Source: Caballeronia terrestris | GTDB taxonomy: Bacteria > Pseudomonadota > Gammaproteobacteria > Burkholderiales > Burkholderiaceae | Direction of reading: 5' to 3' | Length of the DNA stretch: 64,000 nucleotides | Assembly (NCBI RefSeq): GCF_001544515.1 | Contig: NZ_FCOL02000017.1 | Coordinates: 62,001 to 126,000, forward strand | Shown here: positions 16,842-25,462 of the stretch, piece after piece | Numbering within the stretch: position 1 is the first letter of the stretch | Layout of the letters: each line of letters starts with the position of its first letter | Translations under genes and position numbers: made by a program | Notes under the pieces: model-generated | What the model saw: the letters and a program-made list of their open reading frames with translations, nothing else | Told to the model about the DNA's origin: nothing | The model's database searches: none

Positions 16842-17668
16842 AACGCAGCGCGCGCGCCGTGCCTGTGCTGATGTACCACCATGTCAGCACCTCGCCGGGA
16901 ATGATCACCGTCAGCCCCGCGCATTTCTCGGCGCAAATGGCGTATCTCGCGGAGGCGGGCTACCGGACGATCGGCGCGCAGCAGCTCGCGGGGTTTCTGG
17001 CGGGCGAAGAACCGGTGCCGCCGAAATCCGTCGTGCTAACCTTCGACGACGGCTATCTCGACAACTGGGTCCATGCGCATCCCGTGCTGCAGCGGCACGG
17101 CTTCACGGCGATGTGTTTTCTCGTCAGCGGCTGGCCGGGCGCGGGCGCGCCGCGCGCGAATGCGTCGGATGCCGGGGAATTGCCGAGCCTGCTGAATCAT
17201 CACGATGGCGCGCTCGCGATCGAAGCGGGCCGCGCCGACGACGTGATCCTGCGGTGGTCCGAAATCGACGCGATGCGCCGGGCCGGCACGTTCGAGTTCC
17301 ACAGCCATACGCACGAGCACGTGCGCTGGGATCGGGTGGCTGGCAGCCGCGAGGAAAAGCGCGCGAGCCTTAGCGACGACTTGCGCGCCGCCCGCGCGAC
17401 GCTCGATGCGCGCCTGGGCACTGCGTCGGATCATTTGTGCTGGCCGGAAGGCTATTACGACGACGATTACCGAGAAATCGCGCTCGATGCCGGCTTCCGG
17501 CACTTCTACACTTGCGATGCGGGCACGAACGTGACGCGCCGGGAAGGCGTGGAACGCTCGATCAACCGCCTCGAAGTGCGCGACCGCCCGGCGTCGTGGC
17601 TGGCGAGCCGATTGTGGGTCCACAGCCGCCCGGCGCTCAGCCGCGCTTATCTGCGGATCAAGCGCTGA
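16838..17668 (+). CDS. Polysaccharide deacetylase family protein (CE4)
   Basis: A 276-residue NodB-type deacetylase. The metal and catalytic motifs are visible: LTFDDGYLDN near residue 68 (catalytic base and metal Asp), and FHSHTHEH, which supplies the metal-binding histidines. A YHHVS opening is typical of the subgroup that modifies surface polysaccharide or lipid-linked sugars. No signal peptide is evident, which suggests a cytoplasmic reaction, perhaps removing an acetyl or formyl group from a glycolipid. The start overlaps the glycosyltransferase stop (ATGA). The 3' end overlaps a small convergent gene by 22 bp. Confidence 0.88.
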   Translation: MKRSARAVPVLMYHHVSTSPGMITVSPAHFSAQMAYLAEAGYRTIGAQQLAGFLAGEEPVPPKSVVLTFDDGYLDNWVHAHPVLQRHGFTAMCFLVSGWPGAGAPRANASDAGELPSLLNHHDGALAIEAGRADDVILRWSEIDAMRRAGTFEFHSHTHEHVRWDRVAGSREEKRASLSDDLRAARATLDARLGTASDHLCWPEGYYDDDYREIALDAGFRHFYTCDAGTNVTRREGVERSINRLEVRDRPASWLASRLWVHSRPALSRAYLRIKR

Positions 17669-17925
17669 CCGAAAACACGCGGCCGCACCTCTTCGATGGC
17701 CGCCTCGGGCAACACCTGCCTCAGCGTGCGGATCGTGAAGGCGAGATCCTCGCACGCGACATCGAATTCGAGGCTCAGCTCCGCATGATCGCGCGACGCG
17801 TGGCTCACATAAACACCCAGCGGTGAGTGAAAGAGACGGCGCATGCGCTCGCGGGCGGCATCGTCGTGTGCGCCGTGCACCACCGCCGACACCAGCACGC
17901 GCTGCGGTGAAAGAACCCTTTCCAT
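17647..17925 (-). CDS. Small hypothetical protein with a possible ACT-like alpha/beta fold
   Basis: A 92-residue protein that I do not recognise. I start it at the ATG at 17925, which has a GGAG element 11 bp ahead. The sequence alternates strands and helices (QRVLVSAVVHGAH, then AARERMRRLFHS, LGVYVSHAS and LSLEFDV), compatible with a ferredoxin-like or ACT fold. It overlaps the convergent deacetylase gene by 22 bp and lies 93 bp downstream of the aspartate carbamoyltransferase gene, with which it may be cotranscribed. A role in pyrimidine control would fit that position, but there is no direct evidence. Confidence 0.6.
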   Translation of the reverse strand: MERVLSPQRVLVSAVVHGAHDDAARERMRRLFHSPLGVYVSHASRDHAELSLEFDVACEDLAFTIRTLRQVLPEAAIEEVRPRVFGQRLIRR

Positions 17926-18018
17926 AGACGGCACGCTCCAGAAGTGAACGCTTCGAAGCATAGGCGCGAGCGCGTAAACGCCGCGAAAAGAAACGCGTCG
18001 CCGGCGTATAAAACTGGC

Positions 18019-19296
18019 TCAGTCGATGCCGTGAAACACCGCATCGTCCGGGCCGACGTAGGCGGGCGAACGCCACGCGGCGTCGCGCATCGAATGCTGC
18101 ACCTGATGCTCGACGCCCAGCAGGATCGCGAAAATCGCCATGCGCACCGGAATACCGTTGTCCGTCTGGCGAAAGATCGCGAGCCGCGAGTCGTGGTTCA
18201 GGTCGGTGGCGAGGTCGTTGGCGCCGGGGCGGCCGTCGCGCGGCAGCGGATGCATGATCAGCGTGTCGGGGCCGCAAACCGCGTTCACCAGCGCCTGGTT
18301 GATCTGGAAATCGGGTGTATAGCCTTCAATCGATTCGTCCGCGAAGCGCTCTTTCTGAATGCGCGTCGCATAGACGACGTCCGCGCCCGTGAGCCCAGCG
18401 CGCAAGTCGGTGGTCTGCTCGACCACGTGATCGCCCCGCGCGAGCTTCTCGACGATGTAGTCGGGCATCTCGAGCGAACGCGGTGACACCAGCGTGAATT
18501 TCAGCCCGCGATACAGCGACAACAGCTTCGCAAGCGAATGCACGGTGCGGCCGTACTTGAGGTCGCCGACCATTGCGATATGCGAGCCGTCGACGATCTT
18601 GCCGATGCGCGAAAACTCACGCTGGATCGTGTAGAGGTCGAGCAGCGCCTGGCTCGGGTGTTCACCGGGGCCATCGCCGGCGTTGATCACCGGGATATTG
18701 GTCGCGCGCGCGAATTCGGCGACCGAGCCTTGCTCCGGATGCCGCACGACGAGCGCGTCGGCGTAACCGCTGATCACGCGGCTCGTGTCGTAGATCGATT
18801 CGCCCTTCGCCATCGATGAAAACGTGAAGCCGGTCGTGTCGCACACCGAGCCGCCGAGCCTGCAGAACGCCGCGCCGAAACTCACGCGGGTGCGCGTGCT
18901 GGCTTCGAAGAACAGATTGGCGAGCACGGCGCCTTCGAGCACGCGGGTGATTTTCTGGCGCCAGGCGATGGGCTGCATGACGTCGGCGACGCGAAAGAGC
19001 GCTTCGGCCGAATCGCGCGAAAACTGGTCGACCGAGAGCAGTTGCGAACGGCCTTCGAACGCAATCGATGGCTGTACGCGCTGCGTATATTCGCCGCCGT
19101 CAGGCGCCCGTTCGAGAATCTCGGCGACGTAGCGCCCGGCGATCTCCGGCATTGCGCGCGATTCGGGCGAGCCGTCGGGCAGGAGCCACGTATCGAGCGC
19201 CCGTCGCGACACGCCGATACGGCTTGCGAACGCATCGCGCGTCATGTTGAGACGGCGCATTGCGTCGCGCAAGACGGTTTGCTGCTGAACGGCCAT
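18019..19296 (-). CDS. pyrB: Aspartate carbamoyltransferase with N-terminal helix-turn-helix extension
   Basis: A 425-residue protein that makes carbamoyl-aspartate in pyrimidine synthesis. The catalytic core is intact: FFEASTRTRVSF (carbamoyl-phosphate loop, STRTR at 133-137), HPEQGS, GDLKYGRTVHSL and MHPLPRDGR. Ordinary catalytic chains carry STRTR near residue 53, so about 80 extra residues precede the core. These include MTRDAFASRIGVSRRALDTWL (about 18-38), a convincing XRE-like helix-turn-helix with SRRALDTWLLPDGSPESR. The start at 19296 has a GGAG ribosome site. A 13-bp palindrome lies 24 bp upstream. A normal-length copy may exist elsewhere in the genome. Confidence 0.9.
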   Translation of the reverse strand: MAVQQQTVLRDAMRRLNMTRDAFASRIGVSRRALDTWLLPDGSPESRAMPEIAGRYVAEILERAPDGGEYTQRVQPSIAFEGRSQLLSVDQFSRDSAEALFRVADVMQPIAWRQKITRVLEGAVLANLFFEASTRTRVSFGAAFCRLGGSVCDTTGFTFSSMAKGESIYDTSRVISGYADALVVRHPEQGSVAEFARATNIPVINAGDGPGEHPSQALLDLYTIQREFSRIGKIVDGSHIAMVGDLKYGRTVHSLAKLLSLYRGLKFTLVSPRSLEMPDYIVEKLARGDHVVEQTTDLRAGLTGADVVYATRIQKERFADESIEGYTPDFQINQALVNAVCGPDTLIMHPLPRDGRPGANDLATDLNHDSRLAIFRQTDNGIPVRMAIFAILLGVEHQVQHSMRDAAWRSPAYVGPDDAVFHGID

Positions 19297-19319
19297 GTGT
19301 CGCTCCGGTATCGTTAATG

Positions 19320-19332
19320 TACGCGGAGCGTA
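19320..19332. promoter_or_regulatory. Palindrome upstream of pyrB, possible operator
   Basis: TACGC-GGA-GCGTA is a perfect 5-3-5 inverted repeat, 24-36 bp upstream of the pyrB start codon. Given the helix-turn-helix on this PyrB, it could be an autoregulatory site. The palindrome is read directly; its role is conjecture. Confidence 0.4.
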
Positions 19333-19339
19333 TACTAGG

Positions 19340-19759
19340 TCACTCGCCGATCAGATGCAACACGACTTCCCGCCGATGCGGCGCGCGCCGGTGTTCGAAG
19401 AGATAAATGCCCTGCCACGTCCCGAGCACCATTCGTCCCGCTTCGACCGGAATCGATAGCTGCACGGTCGTGAGCGCGGTGCGCAGGTGCGCGGGCATGT
19501 CGTCGGGACCTTCGGCGTCGTGGACGTAGCGCTCGGGCGACTCCGGCGCGATCGTCTCGAAGAAGCGTTCGAGGTCGGTGCGCACGTCGGGATCGGCGTT
19601 CTCCTGGATCAGCAGCGACGCGGACGTATGCCGGCAAAACACCGTCAGGATGCCGGTGCGGACGTCCTGCCGGTCGATCCAGTTGTCGATCTCGGCGGTG
19701 AATTCGTGCAGGCCGCGCGTGCGCGTCGCGACCGTCAGATGTTGCAGAGCCTGTTTCAT
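19340..19759 (-). CDS. YjbQ family protein (secondary thiamine-phosphate synthase enzyme)
   Basis: A 139-residue protein of the YjbQ/UPF0047 family. It shows the conserved FCRHTSASLLIQENADPDVRTDL segment with RHTSASL, the H-D pair later in the chain (HDAEGPDDMPAHL), and a C-terminal WQGIYLFEHR. Homologues have weak thiamine-phosphate synthase activity in vitro, but the physiological role is unsettled. The start at 19759 (MKQALQHLTV) is the usual family start; its ribosome site is poor. It lies 43 bp upstream of the pyrB start on the same strand. Confidence 0.9.
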   Translation of the reverse strand: MKQALQHLTVATRTRGLHEFTAEIDNWIDRQDVRTGILTVFCRHTSASLLIQENADPDVRTDLERFFETIAPESPERYVHDAEGPDDMPAHLRTALTTVQLSIPVEAGRMVLGTWQGIYLFEHRRAPHRREVVLHLIGE

Positions 19760-19870
19760 GTCGGTTTCTCGCGAATGCCGTCCTTCCAGTGTATCGGCTG
19801 GAAAGCGTTTTGATAGGGCGTCCGGCGCGTCTATCCTGTTCGTGGACGTTTCCGCGATGAGCCGACTGAC

Positions 19871-20344
19871 ATGTCTCCTTCGAAGTGCGCGCTGCTCCTT
19901 TATCTCTGCCTGCCGGTGACGAACGCGTTCGCCGACGAACCGCGCGAAAACCACGGCAACGACCCGTTCCTGCACGTCTCGACGGCAATCGCCGGCTGCC
20001 CCGCGCCACGCGGCCCGTTCGAAACGCAGGCGGAGTGGCTTGCGGAGGCGCATTGGCGCATCGAGCGCGGCAATAGCTGCTGGATCGCGGGGCGCTGCCG
20101 GCTGTCGAACAGCTACGCGTACGACACGGAAATCGCGGAAAGCGTGACGCGGCGCCTCGCCTCGCTCAACGCGGACACCCAGTGGCGGGATAAAACGAGC
20201 CTCTGGCTGACGGTGCAGCGCCGCTTTATCTACCTCGACGGCTGCGTCGCGCGCAATTTCGACAAGGCGCTCTTCGTCTCGCAACTCGGCGAGACGGCGG
20301 ACGTCGAAAAGGTCATCGACCGGACGGTGTTTTCGGGCAAGTGA
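19871..20344 (+). CDS. Exported BON-like domain protein
   Basis: A 157-residue protein with a signal peptide ending near NAFA (about residue 20). The mature part contains AYDTEIAESVTRRLASLNAD, an amphipathic helix, then strands with SLWLTVQRRFIYLDGCVA and another helix. This is the order seen in BON domains, which bind phospholipid or help stabilise the outer membrane. Three cysteines (AGCPAP, SCWIAGRC) may form disulphides in the periplasm. It stands alone upstream of nfeD with an 81-bp gap. The BON assignment is from pattern and is moderate. Confidence 0.7.
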   Translation: MSPSKCALLLYLCLPVTNAFADEPRENHGNDPFLHVSTAIAGCPAPRGPFETQAEWLAEAHWRIERGNSCWIAGRCRLSNSYAYDTEIAESVTRRLASLNADTQWRDKTSLWLTVQRRFIYLDGCVARNFDKALFVSQLGETADVEKVIDRTVFSGK

Positions 20345-20425
20345 GCCAATTTGGCATAAGCTTGATAACAGACCAGCCTCGTTAAAACAGGAACCACGGC
20401 GCTCGCGAGCCGTCGGTTTTCATCG

Positions 20426-21811
20426 ATGAAAACGAACCCTTTCTGCCGGTTTGGCGTCGTGCTGCGTGCCCTGGCGATCCTGCTGCTGGCACTCGGCGCC
20501 GGTTCAGTCCCGCGCGTGGCGCACTCCGCTAGCGCGCCAGTGGCGGTGATCGCGGTTGCGGGGGCGATCGGCCCGGCGAGCGCCGATTTCATCGTCCGCT
20601 CACTCGCGCGCGCCGCCGACGACCACGCCCAGCTCGCCGTCCTCGAACTCGACACCCCCGGCGGCCTCGATCTCTCGATGCGCTCGATCATCAAGGCGAT
20701 CCTAGCGTCGCCGGTGCCGGTCGTGGCGTTCATCGGGCCGAGCGGGGCGCGCGCCGCGAGCGCGGGCACCTATATCGTCTACGCGAGCCACATCGCCGCG
20801 ATGGCGCCCGGCACGAACCTCGGCGCCGCGACGCCGATCCAGATCAGCGCGGGCGGCAAGCCTGACGCGCCGGCATCCGGCGCGGACACGCAATCGACCG
20901 AATCGCGCAAGCAAGTGCAGGACGCCGCCGCCTACATTCGCGGTTTGGCGCAGATGCGCGGCCGCAACGCCGAGTGGGCCGAACGCGCGGTGCGCGAAGC
21001 CGTGAGCCTGTCGGCGAGCGAGGCGCTGGCGCAGCGCGTAATCGACCTCACGGCCGCCGACGTGCCCGATCTCCTCACGAAACTCGACGGCCGCCGCGTG
21101 CGCACCCTCTCGGGCGAGACTGTCCTTTCGACCAAAAACGCTCAGATCATCTTGTTCAGGCCGGATTGGCGCAGCCGTTTCCTCGCGACGATCACGGACC
21201 CGAGCGTCGCGCTGATCCTCGTGATGATCGGCATGTACGGCCTTTTCTTCGAATTCGCGAATCCCGGTTTCATGCTGCCGGGCGTCGCGGGCGCGATCTG
21301 CCTGCTGGTCGGCCTGTTCGCGCTGCAACTCCTGCCGATCAGCTTCGTCGGCCTCGGTCTGATCGTGCTCGGCATCGGCTTTCTCGTCGCGGAAATGTTC
21401 CTGCCGACGTTCGGCACGCTCGGCATCGGCGGGATCGTCGCGTTTTCGATCGGCGCGCTGATGTTGATCGATACCGACGTGCCCGGCTTCGGCATTCCGG
21501 TGGGCGTCGTCGTGACGCTCGCCGTCGTGAGCGCGCTCTTCATCTTCGGCGTGTCGACGTTCGCGTTGAAGGCGCGCCGGCGGCCGGTCGTGTCGGGCGA
21601 TCAGGCGATGCTCGGCAGCATCGGCGTGATGCTGGAAGAGGGCGACGGCGCCGGCTGGGCGCGCGTCCACGGCGAGCGCTGGCGCGTGCGTACCGCCGAG
21701 CCGCGCGCGCTTCCCGCACGTGGCTCACGCGTGCGCGTGACGGCACGCCAGGGTCTCACACTCACGGTCGAGCCATTGAACGAAGCCACGAACGAAGGAG
21801 AGCGGCAATGA
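20426..21811 (+). CDS. NfeD family membrane serine protease
   Basis: A 461-residue protein of the long NfeD type: signal peptide, ClpP-like protease domain, four to five membrane helices (about 245-395) and a C-terminal OB-fold NfeD domain. The protease dyad is visible as Ser112 in [11 protein letters not shown] and Lys162 in [10 protein letters not shown], as in the archaeal stomatin-specific proteases. In that system the protease cleaves the partner stomatin. The slipin gene follows with a 4-bp overlap (ATGA), the standard arrangement. The pair probably acts in membrane-domain organisation or quality control. Part of this gene (near codons 46-60) is repeated in the pseudogene at 23248-23686. 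Confidence 0.92.
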   Translation: MKTNPFCRFGVVLRALAILLLALGAGSVPRVAHSASAPVAVIAVAGAIGPASADFIVRSLARAADDHAQLAVLELDTPGGLDLSMRSIIKAILASPVPVVAFIGPSGARAASAGTYIVYASHIAAMAPGTNLGAATPIQISAGGKPDAPASGADTQSTESRKQVQDAAAYIRGLAQMRGRNAEWAERAVREAVSLSASEALAQRVIDLTAADVPDLLTKLDGRRVRTLSGETVLSTKNAQIILFRPDWRSRFLATITDPSVALILVMIGMYGLFFEFANPGFMLPGVAGAICLLVGLFALQLLPISFVGLGLIVLGIGFLVAEMFLPTFGTLGIGGIVAFSIGALMLIDTDVPGFGIPVGVVVTLAVVSALFIFGVSTFALKARRRPVVSGDQAMLGSIGVMLEEGDGAGWARVHGERWRVRTAEPRALPARGSRVRVTARQGLTLTVEPLNEATNEGERQ

Positions 21812-22572
21812 TGGGTTTCACATTCGGTTTCAGCGGCGTGCTGTTGGCGCTGATCATCCTGCTGCTGTTTTCATCGATACGGATTTTTCGCGAGTACGAA
21901 CGCGGCGTCGTGTTCATGCTCGGGCGCTTCTGGAAGGTGAAAGGGCCGGGGCTCGTGCTCATTATCCCGGCCGTGCAGCAAGTCGTGCGGATGGACCTGC
22001 GCACCGTCGTCTTCGACGTGCCGCCGCAGGACGTGATCACGCGCGACAACGTGTCGGTGAAGGTGAACGCGGTCGTGTACTTTCGCGTGGTCGATCCGGA
22101 GAAGGCCGTGATCCAGGTCGCGCGCTTCCTGGAGGCGACGAGCCAGCTCTCGCAAACGACTTTGCGCGCGATCCTCGGCAAGCACGAACTCGACGAACTG
22201 CTCGCCGAGCGGGAGCGCCTGAACGCGGACATTCAGCGGGTGCTCGATGCGCAGACCGACGCGTGGGGCATCAAGGTGTCGAATGTAGAAATCAAGGACG
22301 TCGATATCAACGAGACGATGATCCGCGCGATCGCCCGCCAGGCCGAGGCCGAGCGCGAGCGGCGCGCGAAGATCATCCACGCGGAGGGCGAGTTGCAGGC
22401 ATCGGAAAAGCTGCTGCAGGCGGCGCAGATGCTCGCGCAGGCGCCGCAGGCGATGCAGCTTCGCTACCTTCAGACTCTGACGACGATCGCCGGCGACAAG
22501 AATTCGACGATCGTCTTCCCGATGCCGATCGACCTGATTACGTCCCTCCTCGACAAGCTGAGGAAGGACTAG
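21808..22572 (+). CDS. Slipin family stomatin-like protein
   Basis: A 254-residue SPFH-domain protein: a single N-terminal membrane helix (about 8-25), then [16 protein letters not shown] typical of slipins, the SPFH domain, and a coiled-coil helix rich in Ala, Glu and Arg ([20 protein letters not shown]). The C-terminus ends in [13 protein letters not shown]. It forms oligomeric membrane scaffolds with NfeD, whose gene overlaps its start codon. A GGAG ribosome site precedes the ATG at 21808; the ATG at 21811 is an alternative. The 3' half is duplicated in decayed form at 23333-23686. Confidence 0.92.
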   Translation: MMGFTFGFSGVLLALIILLLFSSIRIFREYERGVVFMLGRFWKVKGPGLVLIIPAVQQVVRMDLRTVVFDVPPQDVITRDNVSVKVNAVVYFRVVDPEKAVIQVARFLEATSQLSQTTLRAILGKHELDELLAERERLNADIQRVLDAQTDAWGIKVSNVEIKDVDINETMIRAIARQAEAERERRAKIIHAEGELQASEKLLQAAQMLAQAPQAMQLRYLQTLTTIAGDKNSTIVFPMPIDLITSLLDKLRKD

Positions 22573-22576
22573 CCGC

Positions 22577-23113
22577 TCAGTCGACCGCGGGGAAATCGAC
22601 TTCCGTGTCGTTGACGCGGTTCAGCAGGTTCGTGAACGTGATCACGCTGATCGCGAACAGCGCTTCGACGACTTGCGCTTCGCTGTAGCCGGCCGCGCGC
22701 ACTTCGTCGACGCGCGCCTGATCGACCGTGCCGCTCGTCGTCACGACGTGGCGCACGAAGCGCACGAGCGCGTCGCGCTTTGTGTTGCCGGTGGCGTCGC
22801 CTGCGCGCACCTGTTTCGTTTCTTCGAGCGACAATCCCACCATCTTGCCGACGACGGTGTGCGCGGCCACACAATAGTCACAGCCGGCGATTTCGCTGAC
22901 GGCGAGCTTGATCGCTTCGACGTCGCGCTTGTCGAGGCTGCTCTTGGCGAGCACCGCGTCGCCGTTGAGCGCGGCGGCGAGCACGGCCGGGCTGTGCGTG
23001 CCGACGGTTGCGTAGGCGTTGGGCACGCGGCCCATCGCGCGCTTGATGCCGGCGAAAAGGTCGGCGGTGACGCCGGTTGCATCGTTGACGTTGATTTGGG
23101 AAAAACGTGACAT
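22577..23113 (-). CDS. AhpD-like carboxymuconolactone decarboxylase family protein, copy 1
   Basis: A 178-residue all-helical protein of the CMD/AhpD superfamily. The AhpD redox motif is complete: Glu74, Cys78, Cys81 and His85 (EIAGCDYCVAAH). Such proteins act as peroxidases or disulphide reductases, so the decarboxylase name is only the family label. An AGGAG ribosome site precedes the ATG at 23113. The gene converges on the slipin gene, leaving 4 bp. The protein aligns without gaps to the copy at 23699-24235 and is roughly three quarters identical by eye, so this is a tandem paralogue pair. Confidence 0.9.
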   Translation of the reverse strand: MSRFSQINVNDATGVTADLFAGIKRAMGRVPNAYATVGTHSPAVLAAALNGDAVLAKSSLDKRDVEAIKLAVSEIAGCDYCVAAHTVVGKMVGLSLEETKQVRAGDATGNTKRDALVRFVRHVVTTSGTVDQARVDEVRAAGYSEAQVVEALFAISVITFTNLLNRVNDTEVDFPAVD

Positions 23114-23247
23114 GGTGAGCTCCTGATTCGTTGGACAGCCATCCGTATGGCGTGATTGAACTTTATGGCGCGGCGCCTGGCGCGTGAATGCGCGACGGGA
23201 TCGCAAACATGCTCGATCGGCTCACGATGTCGGAGTGAACGAGAGCA

Positions 23248-23686
23248 ATGGAATACCTGACGACCCTGATCGCGGGGACGATCGGACCGGCGAGCGCCGA
23301 TTGCATCGTCCGTGCACGCGCGCGGCTGACGAAGAGCGGCTCGCCGGGCGCGAGCGCCGGAACGCGAACGTCCAGCGCGTACTCGACGTGCAGACCGGCG
23401 TCTGGGGCATCAAGGAATCGAAGGTGTATATCCACGACGATGATCCGCCGCGCGTTTGCCCGCGAGGCCGAAGGCGAGCGCGAGCGGCGCACGAAGGTCA
23501 TTCATGCGGGAGGCGAGTTGCAGGCATCGGAAAGGCTGGCAGGCGGCGCGCATGGTCGCGCAGGCGTTGCAGCTTCGCTACCTTCAGACTTTGACGACGA
23601 TCGCCGGTGACAAGAATCCGACGATCGCGTCCCCGATGCCGATGGACTCAACTACGTCCCTGCTGGACAAGCTGAAGCGGGATTGA
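23248..23686 (+). pseudogene. Chimaeric remnant of lysR start, nfeD and slipin (duplication scar)
   Basis: No single frame spans this stretch, yet three pieces of nearby genes are recognisable in order. At 23248-23269 the DNA differs at one position in 22 from the start of the LysR gene at 24378. At about 23270-23323 it matches nfeD codons near 46-60 (GTIGPASADCIVR against [13 protein letters not shown]). From about 23333 to the TGA at 23686 it follows slipin from roughly codon 130 to the end, with frameshifts and a small deletion; for example [15 protein letters not shown] is kept, then DKLKRD. It is therefore a decayed relic of a tandem duplication. Short translated products are possible but unlikely to be functional. 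Confidence 0.85.
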
Positions 23687-23698
23687 TAGCGTGCAGGC

Positions 23699-24235
23699 TC
23701 AGGAGACAGCAGGGAAGTCGATGACGGTGTCGTTGACCCGGTTCACCAGGTTCGTGAACGTGACCGCGCTGATGGCGTAGAGCATGCCGATCACCTGGGC
23801 TTCGCTGTAGCCGGCCGCGCGCACCTCATCGAGGCTCGCCTGGTCGATGGTGCCGCGCGTGGTCACAAGGTGGCGAACGAAAGCAACGAGCGCGTCGCGT
23901 TTTTCATTGCCCGTTGCGTGGCCCGCACGAATCCGTTTCGCATCATCGGGCGGCAGGCCCACCATTTTGGCGATCGCACTATGAGCGGCGACGCAGTAGT
24001 CACAGCCGGCCACTTCGCTGACCGTGAGCATGATCGCTTCGATATCGCGCTTGTCGAGCCCGCTCTTGGCGAGCACGGCGTCGCCGCCGAGTGCCACGGA
24101 AAGCGCTGCCGGGCTGTGCGTACCGATGGTCGCGTAGACGTTCGGCACGCGGCCGATGGCCTTGGTGATGCCAGCGAAGAGATCGCCGGTGACGCCGGTG
24201 GCTTCGTTGACGTTGATGGTTGCGAGGCGTGACAT
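23699..24235 (-). CDS. AhpD-like carboxymuconolactone decarboxylase family protein, copy 2
   Basis: A 178-residue paralogue of the gene at 22577-23113 with the same E-x3-C-x2-C-x3-H motif (EVAGCDYCVAAH), so peroxidase or disulphide reductase chemistry is expected. Differences from copy 1 are spread along the chain and avoid the motif, suggesting that both copies are under selection. It converges on the pseudogene (13 bp away) and is divergent from the LysR gene at 24378 with a 142-bp spacer. This suggests that LysR controls this copy. Copy 1 has only a lysR scar at the corresponding position. Confidence 0.9.
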   Translation of the reverse strand: MSRLATINVNEATGVTGDLFAGITKAIGRVPNVYATIGTHSPAALSVALGGDAVLAKSGLDKRDIEAIMLTVSEVAGCDYCVAAHSAIAKMVGLPPDDAKRIRAGHATGNEKRDALVAFVRHLVTTRGTIDQASLDEVRAAGYSEAQVIGMLYAISAVTFTNLVNRVNDTVIDFPAVS

Positions 24236-24377
24236 GAGCGATTCCTTTTTTAGTTGGCTTTCCTGATGGAAGGCCGGGAATTGTATCCTTGCAGAAGGTG
24301 ATTCGGGACGCTAGCCGTGCTTGAAATTGCTTTCCTGGTTGAAGTCTTTGTGGTTTCAAAAAAGAGAAGGATTCCGG

Positions 24378-25283
24378 ATGGACTACCTGACGACCCTGAA
24401 GGTGTTCTGCACGGTGGTCGAGGCAAAGAGCTTCACGCGCGCGGCCGACATTCTCGGCGTGACGCCGCCCGTCGTTTCGCGTGCGATTTCGACGCTCGAA
24501 CAGCGCCTCGGCAGCCGCCTCTTCAACCGCACGACGCGGCAGATTTCGCTGACCGAGACGGCCGAGCACTTCTTCGCGGGCTGCTCGCGCCTGCTCGACG
24601 AACTCGACGCGCTCGAGGAGAGCGCCTCGACGCGCGCGAGCGAGGCGACCGGCGTGCTGCGGCTCGTCGCACATACGACCGCGACGGTCAATCGCCTCGT
24701 GCCGCTGATCGCCGCGTTCCGGCGCCGGCATCCGCAGGTGCGGCTCGACGTGACGCTGACCGAGCGCCCGGTCGATCTCGTCGCGGAAGGGTACGACCTC
24801 GCGCTCGTGCTGCCCTTCATGCTGACGACCGATAACGTCATCACGCGTCTTCTGGAGCGCATTCCGCTCGTGCTCGTGGCGGCGCCCGCTTATCTCGAAA
24901 CGCATCCGGCGCCGCGGCATCCGTCGGAACTCGTGGATCACGAATTCGTGCCGATGTCGGCATCGATACGCAAGCCCGAGCTGACGTTTCGCATCGGCGG
25001 GGAGGAAATCACGGTGCCGCTGAGGTTCGACATCTCGTCGAACAGCGCCGATTTCAATCGACAAATGGTGCTGGAGGGCTTCGGAATCGGGATATTGCCG
25101 CTTGGGCTGGTGCAGGGGGAAATCGCGTCGGGGAGGATGGTGACGCTGCTCGACCCGTTCGAACTGATGAGCGGCGCGATCGAGATCCGGCTCGCATACA
25201 GCACGCGCGCGCTGCTGCCCGCAAAAGTGCGCGCGTTCGTCGATCTCGCGGCGGAATTCTTCGACGGCGGCGGACCGGCCTGA
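24378..25283 (+). CDS. LysR family transcriptional regulator
   Basis: A 301-residue LysR regulator. The N-terminal helix-turn-helix is typical (FTRAADILGVTPPVVSRAISTLEQRLGSRLFNRTTRQISLT), followed by a periplasmic-binding-protein-like effector domain. I start it at the ATG at 24378, with an AGAAGG ribosome site; upstream in-frame codons do not resemble the family. It is of the short-loop, PvrR/DmlR-like subgroup that often responds to organic acids or electrophiles. It is divergent from AhpD-like copy 2, the most likely target. The first 22 bases of its coding sequence are repeated at 23248, evidence that the gene was part of a duplicated block. Confidence 0.92.
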   Translation: MDYLTTLKVFCTVVEAKSFTRAADILGVTPPVVSRAISTLEQRLGSRLFNRTTRQISLTETAEHFFAGCSRLLDELDALEESASTRASEATGVLRLVAHTTATVNRLVPLIAAFRRRHPQVRLDVTLTERPVDLVAEGYDLALVLPFMLTTDNVITRLLERIPLVLVAAPAYLETHPAPRHPSELVDHEFVPMSASIRKPELTFRIGGEEITVPLRFDISSNSADFNRQMVLEGFGIGILPLGLVQGEIASGRMVTLLDPFELMSGAIEIRLAYSTRALLPAKVRAFVDLAAEFFDGGGPA

Positions 25284-25361
25284 ACCGCGCGGAGGCTTAT
25301 CCGATAGGCCTCACCGCCGATTATTGCCAGCCGCGTTATTCACTCATGTGCGCGATGCGGC

Positions 25362-25390
25362 TTGACGTGGTGCATATGCACAACTAGCCT
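25362..25390 (+). promoter_or_regulatory. Promoter of the efflux operon with operator in the spacer
   Basis: TTGACG at 25362-25367 and TAGCCT at 25385-25390 are 17 bp apart. The spacer contains the perfect 12-bp palindrome GTGCATATGCAC at 25370-25381, so a bound dimer would block RNA polymerase. Confidence 0.65.
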
Positions 25391-25439
25391 GTCGCCTATC
25401 CACAAGTGTCATTGAAAGGCACTTCTTCCAATCTCTATG

Positions 25440-25451
25440 GTGCATATGCAC
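25440..25451. promoter_or_regulatory. Second copy of the GTGCATATGCAC operator
   Basis: The same 12-bp palindrome recurs exactly 70 bp after the first, just ahead of the HlyD start codon at 25463. Two identical sites at that spacing suggest cooperative or looped repression. The regulator is not identified; TetR or MarR types would fit a short palindrome better than the LysR protein upstream. Confidence 0.6.
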
Positions 25452-25462
25452 TTTATACGACA

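Noticed and set aside
17926..17961. Earlier start (ATG at 17961) for the small hypothetical gene
   Set aside because: It has no ribosome site and adds an unlikely N-terminal stretch; the ATG at 17925 is better supported.
22569..22576. Terminator between the convergent slipin and AhpD-like genes
   Set aside because: Only four bases separate the stop codons and no stem-loop is visible.
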